Shown here piece by piece: positions 61,155 to 64,000 of a stretch of 64,000 nucleotides of DNA. The DNA comes from Castellaniella hirudinis_A (GTDB taxonomy: Bacteria > Pseudomonadota > Gammaproteobacteria > Burkholderiales > Burkholderiaceae_B): contig NZ_JBLGTV010000001.1 in assembly GCF_047468865.1 (NCBI RefSeq), forward strand, positions 671,639-735,638, given 5' to 3'. The position numbers and the translations under genes are program-made. Numbering within the stretch: the first letter of the stretch is position 1; every line of letters starts with the position of its first letter. Under the pieces are notes generated by a model. It saw only the letters and a list, made by a program, of their open reading frames with translations, made no database searches and was not told the origin of the DNA.

Positions 61155-62101
61155 TATTCCAACTCCTCGATGATTACCAGCCCTTGCCCGCCGTCGCCGG
61201 CGAAGCCTTGTGTTCCTTTTTTGCCGCCACCACCGCCGCCGATAAGGGATGACCCGGCGGTCGGCGCCGAGACTCCACCGCCACCACCACCACCACAAAA
61301 CCCCCCATCGTTACCGCTCCCTCCGCCGCCGCCCGATGATCCGGCCACGCCGCCATTGCCACCGCAAAATGCCGGTGCGTAAGCGCCGGATTGATTATTA
61401 ACCCACGCCTCGGTGGAAATGCCGAAAGGCGCAATTGCGGGCATGGAGACCAAGGGGGCGCCGACCTCCGAAGAAATACCTTGGCCCAAACTGAGGATGC
61501 CGATAATAGCCCCCCCGCCACGTCGGGCATGACCAGCATCTCCCATGGAACTCGACGGAGACCCGCATCCAGCGCCGCCAGTCGTGCCGTATTCGCCATC
61601 CACCCCATTCCCCGCAGATACGGCCGCAACGTCCAGCCCGTAGATATTGACTGCACCGCCGCCACAACCGCCGCCAGCAGACCCAGAACCAGTCCCAGCG
61701 GTTCCACCGGTCCCGCCGGTAAAGCCGCCATCGACATACCCCCCAACGCCACCCGTGACGCCATCGGCGCCCTTCGCGCCGTAAGCGGTAATCGTCAGGC
61801 CGTTGGCAGAGAATGACGTGTCACCCCCATCGCGCGTCGATGCGGTGCCGCCGCCAATGCCGCCGGCGCCAATTTCGATGGTAACGATGTCGCCCGCCTT
61901 CAGGCGCACTTTTTTTCGATGCAAAAAAGCACCACCGCCACCGCCACCGCCACCGCTACCGCTACTTCCGCCACCGCCCGCGCCGATCATTGAGATCAGA
62001 TAATCGGCCGTCCTGACCGATTGGAAGACGGTTGACCCGGCAAAAATGCGGGTGCACACAGTGCCCGAACCCCCACCCAAAAACTGACTGATATTGCTCA
62101 T
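61154..62101 (-). CDS. Glycine-rich phage tail fibre or adhesin-like protein
   Basis: This 315-residue protein is dominated by poly-Gly runs (for example GGGGSSGSGGGGGGGG and SSGGGGGSGNDGGFCGGGG). They are separated by short beta-strand-like segments such as VTIEIGAGGIGGG and LTITAYGAKGADG. The layout recalls the glycine-rich domains of phage receptor-binding adhesins, where loops between polyglycine helices set host range. The start at 62101 overlaps the upstream stop (ATGA). Confidence 0.72.
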   Translation of the reverse strand: MSNISQFLGGGSGTVCTRIFAGSTVFQSVRTADYLISMIGAGGGGSSGSGGGGGGGGAFLHRKKVRLKAGDIVTIEIGAGGIGGGTASTRDGGDTSFSANGLTITAYGAKGADGVTGGVGGYVDGGFTGGTGGTAGTGSGSAGGGCGGGAVNIYGLDVAAVSAGNGVDGEYGTTGGAGCGSPSSSMGDAGHARRGGGAIIGILSLGQGISSEVGAPLVSMPAIAPFGISTEAWVNNQSGAYAPAFCGGNGGVAGSSGGGGGSGNDGGFCGGGGGGGVSAPTAGSSLIGGGGGGKKGTQGFAGDGGQGLVIIEELE

Positions 62102-62880
62102 ACGAGTACCCACCCTCGAATAGGATTGATGAAAAGAAAATCAACACTCAGATACTGAATATCGAGCGTCATGGATTCGGACTCGCCCATGATCGGGCTG
62201 CCGTTGCCGGCCACTACCGGCGGCTCATCTGCCCATGTCGCTGCGCCATCGAACAGAGACACCCGATCCCCAGCAGCGGGATCAGCGGGCAGCGTCACAG
62301 TCACAGGCCCGCCGGACGTGTCGATGCAAACGACATCGAATGCCAGCAAATCAGCATCGACAGTGACGGTGTACGGAGCACGGCCGCGCCATCGGACGGC
62401 GCCCGCGCTATCGACGGCCAGCACAGCGCCTGACGGCAACGGATGCGGAAGACTGCCGCCAGCGGCCGCCGCCGCGTCCCAGGCGCTGCTGGCCGCAGAC
62501 TCGGCATCAGCGGCGTGGGACTTTGACGACTTGCTGCCCGGGGCCGGTGGCGTGTCGGACTCGGCCCAGGCCCTCGCTTTTGCGGCTTCGGCTTCGGCCT
62601 TTGTCACCTCCGCCTTGGCCTTCCCCACTTCCTCTGCTGCGGCCGTCACGCTGCCGGAGGCTTGCCCGGCGCTGCCCGCAGCATGCCCGGCCTGTTCAAA
62701 TGCTGCTGTGGCGTTGTTCTTGACGTTCGCTGCCACGGCGTCCATGGCATTGGGCAAATCGGTGGCCGCGTAGTCGAAAAATCCGTCAGCGCGCTCCTCG
62801 AAGGTGTTCGGGTCACTGCGCTGCGGCGTGGGCGGTGCCGCCGGCATCGGGGGCGGCGGCAAAATCGGGGTATCAGCCAT
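62098..62880 (-). CDS. Phage tail fibre-like protein, 260 residues
   Basis: A Pro-rich N-terminus is followed by a long Ala/Glu/Lys helical repeat region (about 60-125, typical of coiled-coil fibre stalks). A C-terminal beta-rich domain (VTVDADLLAFDVVCIDTSGG, VTVTLPADPAAGDRVSLFDG) follows, similar to tail-fibre head domains. No adhesin family was identified. It overlaps both neighbours. Confidence 0.7.
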   Translation of the reverse strand: MADTPILPPPPMPAAPPTPQRSDPNTFEERADGFFDYAATDLPNAMDAVAANVKNNATAAFEQAGHAAGSAGQASGSVTAAAEEVGKAKAEVTKAEAEAAKARAWAESDTPPAPGSKSSKSHAADAESAASSAWDAAAAAGGSLPHPLPSGAVLAVDSAGAVRWRGRAPYTVTVDADLLAFDVVCIDTSGGPVTVTLPADPAAGDRVSLFDGAATWADEPPVVAGNGSPIMGESESMTLDIQYLSVDFLFINPIRGWVLV

Positions 62881-63809
62881 CAGATAAATCCTCGTATCGT
62901 CAATTCCAGTTGCACAAAAGCGGAATGCGGGTAACTCATATTCGAGCTGACCGCTTGCCCGAACCCCCGAATCCCTTCAAATTTCGCCGCATCGTCAGGC
63001 AGCCAGACGGCGGGCGATTTCATGGCGCGATCCATGAAGCGGGCCACACGCGGCGCATCGTCCGGCTCAACGATGACGGTGTAGGACTGATCGCGGGTCA
63101 CAACCCCGCCCGTGCCGCCTGTCGGCCCCCAGGTGTCATCCAGCTTGCGGGCGGAGTAGTTGCGATGCTGTGTGGACGGCTCCCACAAAGTCCTGCCCAG
63201 CGTTTCGGAGCGATCCATGGCGATCATGCCGACGCTTGCCGTGCCGGTGGTCACCAGCGTGATCGTGACGCGTGCCCGCCGATACGCGGGGATGCCGGTA
63301 AAGGCCACGTCGGTTGCATCCGAAAACGGCGCAAACCACCAATCCCACCAGGACGTCACGGGTTTGCGCAGGGACTTGGTTTCGTCGTAGACCACCGGGC
63401 CGCCATCGCCGTTGGTCGCCACGACCCGCACGGCGCTGACAAACTTCAGCCCGCCCAGCCAGACATCCGTGATAATCCCTGGCTGCAGCACCATGACCAG
63501 CGATTCCCCGTCCGGGCCGACCGTGACCGTGGATAATTTGCCGTCGAACGCCCCCCACTGATTCATCGGGCCAATGGCCTGCCACTTGGGGATTTGGTTG
63601 TTGGCTATGTCGTCTTCGGGCGGCTCGGTTTCTGTGTCCGCCACCGCGTAGACGGCGCGGTAAAGCGCGTTCAGATCGGATCGGGCCACGATCTTGCCGG
63701 CGGCGTAGGCCGTGTTGGCTACCCATTCGGATTGACCGTCCAGCAGGGCCGGGGCATTGGTGGACACCAGCTCGTCCGACCCAATTTCCTTCATCAACAA
63801 GACTCTCAT
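62880..63809 (-). CDS. Phage structural protein, 309 residues, unassigned
   Basis: The protein is beta-rich and Trp-rich, with YRAVYAVADTETEPPEDD and WWDWWFAPFSDATDVAFTG. It resembles tail hub or baseplate proteins in composition and position, but I recognise no family. It precedes the fibre genes. An internal ATG at about 63794 is possible. Confidence 0.65.
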   Translation of the reverse strand: MRVLLMKEIGSDELVSTNAPALLDGQSEWVANTAYAAGKIVARSDLNALYRAVYAVADTETEPPEDDIANNQIPKWQAIGPMNQWGAFDGKLSTVTVGPDGESLVMVLQPGIITDVWLGGLKFVSAVRVVATNGDGGPVVYDETKSLRKPVTSWWDWWFAPFSDATDVAFTGIPAYRRARVTITLVTTGTASVGMIAMDRSETLGRTLWEPSTQHRNYSARKLDDTWGPTGGTGGVVTRDQSYTVIVEPDDAPRVARFMDRAMKSPAVWLPDDAAKFEGIRGFGQAVSSNMSYPHSAFVQLELTIRGFI

Positions 63810-64000
63810 TACGCAGTCACCAAATCAGTCGTTTGCCCAACAATGACGGTCGGCACCGGGGTACTGGGCGCCACGCGAACCGTTGCGGGCTCGGCATCGC
63901 CGTCTGCCAAGCGGCGGGTGTTTTCCGCGCCCGCGCCCGTGTTTTTGTCGATCCGTGCCAGCACCTGACTCAACTCCTGGCGCAATGCCCGGACTTCCTC
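63809..64000 (-). CDS. C-terminus of a phage tail protein (tape-measure-like), 5'-truncated
   Basis: Sixty-three residues are visible up to the stop at 63809-63811. They begin EEVRALRQELSQVLARIDKN and continue with TGAGAENTRRLADGD. This helical tail ending, with a charged heptad-like stretch and a small basic/acidic end, is like tape-measure C-termini. The gene runs off the right edge, so the identity is tentative. Confidence 0.5.
   Translation of the reverse strand, partial: EEVRALRQELSQVLARIDKNTGAGAENTRRLADGDAEPATVRVAPSTPVPTVIVGQTTDLVTA

Larger units (their letters stand above)
55856..64000. mobile_element. Prophage, lysis/tail end, continuing beyond the window
   Basis: From 55856 on, the genes are phage lysis (M15 endolysin, Rz/Rz1, holin-like), tail and fibre proteins, and small cargo genes of varied base composition. 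The left limit is placed just upstream of the pilin gene, where the tad operon stops and phage-type terminators and small genes begin. No integrase, capsid or terminase gene is inside the window, and I could not find attachment-site repeats. The exact boundary is uncertain by about 200 bases. Confidence 0.85.

Noticed and set aside
1..64000. CRISPR arrays, tRNA and rRNA genes
   Set aside because: None of the tandem repeats has unique spacers of CRISPR size, and no cloverleaf or rRNA sequence was recognised by eye.

Overview
The window is high-G+C chromosomal DNA from a betaproteobacterium. Gene content and order point to order Burkholderiales, probably family Alcaligenaceae (Bordetella/Achromobacter/Castellaniella-like): aceE-aceF-lpd with a lipoyl-bearing E3, a leuC-leuD-leuB-asd-fimV-truA block, a BPSS1780-type membrane protein and a tad pilus locus. 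This placement is inferred from protein families and gene order, not from a search. No rRNA, tRNA or CRISPR array was seen, and no stretch longer than 300 bases lacks a gene.

Layout. 1-6356: 3'-truncated folC and the pyruvate dehydrogenase operon (aceE-aceF-lpd, minus strand). 6603-12648: a plus-strand run of a PAS histidine kinase, a FixJ/LuxR response regulator, folD, oligopeptidase A and an SCO1-like copper chaperone. 12692-17196: a copper locus with copZ plus an Lpd-like flavoprotein on one side and copA-cueR on the other. Two divergent MerR-type promoters with 19-bp spacers lie between them. 17163-25174: nitroreductase, pdxJ, a tripartite RND efflux operon and its TetR regulator. 25376-28161: an ABC importer of the TrpX/Y/Z-like type. 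28243-39534: trpF, an orphan TRAP permease pair, truA, fimV, asd, leuB, leuD, leuC and aroC. 39647-46372: selO, a DUF2069 protein, yihY, a CBS protein, dusA, thrB and a membrane protein. 46336-55855: one long, tightly overlapping tad pilus operon that ends in a DUF192 gene. 55856-64000: the lysis/tail end of a prophage that runs out of the window.

How the genes work together. Many neighbours share start/stop bases (ATGA, TGATG, TAATG), so most blocks are probably translationally coupled operons. The pilus locus has pilin-like protein, minor pilin-like proteins, CpaB, secretin, an ATPase carrying an FHA domain, and TadB/TadC, but no CpaE and no prepilin peptidase. The prophage begins immediately upstream of the pilin gene. 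The prophage end carries an M15 endolysin, holin-like proteins, nested Rz/Rz1 spanins, a glycine-rich fibre protein and tail proteins. It also carries several cargo-like genes: one behind a consensus LexA box, one of low G+C, and a ClpP-fold serine protease inserted in the opposite orientation.

Three kinds of tandem intergenic repeat, with periods of 15, 23 and 69 bp, plus a 79-bp duplication, are scattered through the core region. They are not explained by the genes.
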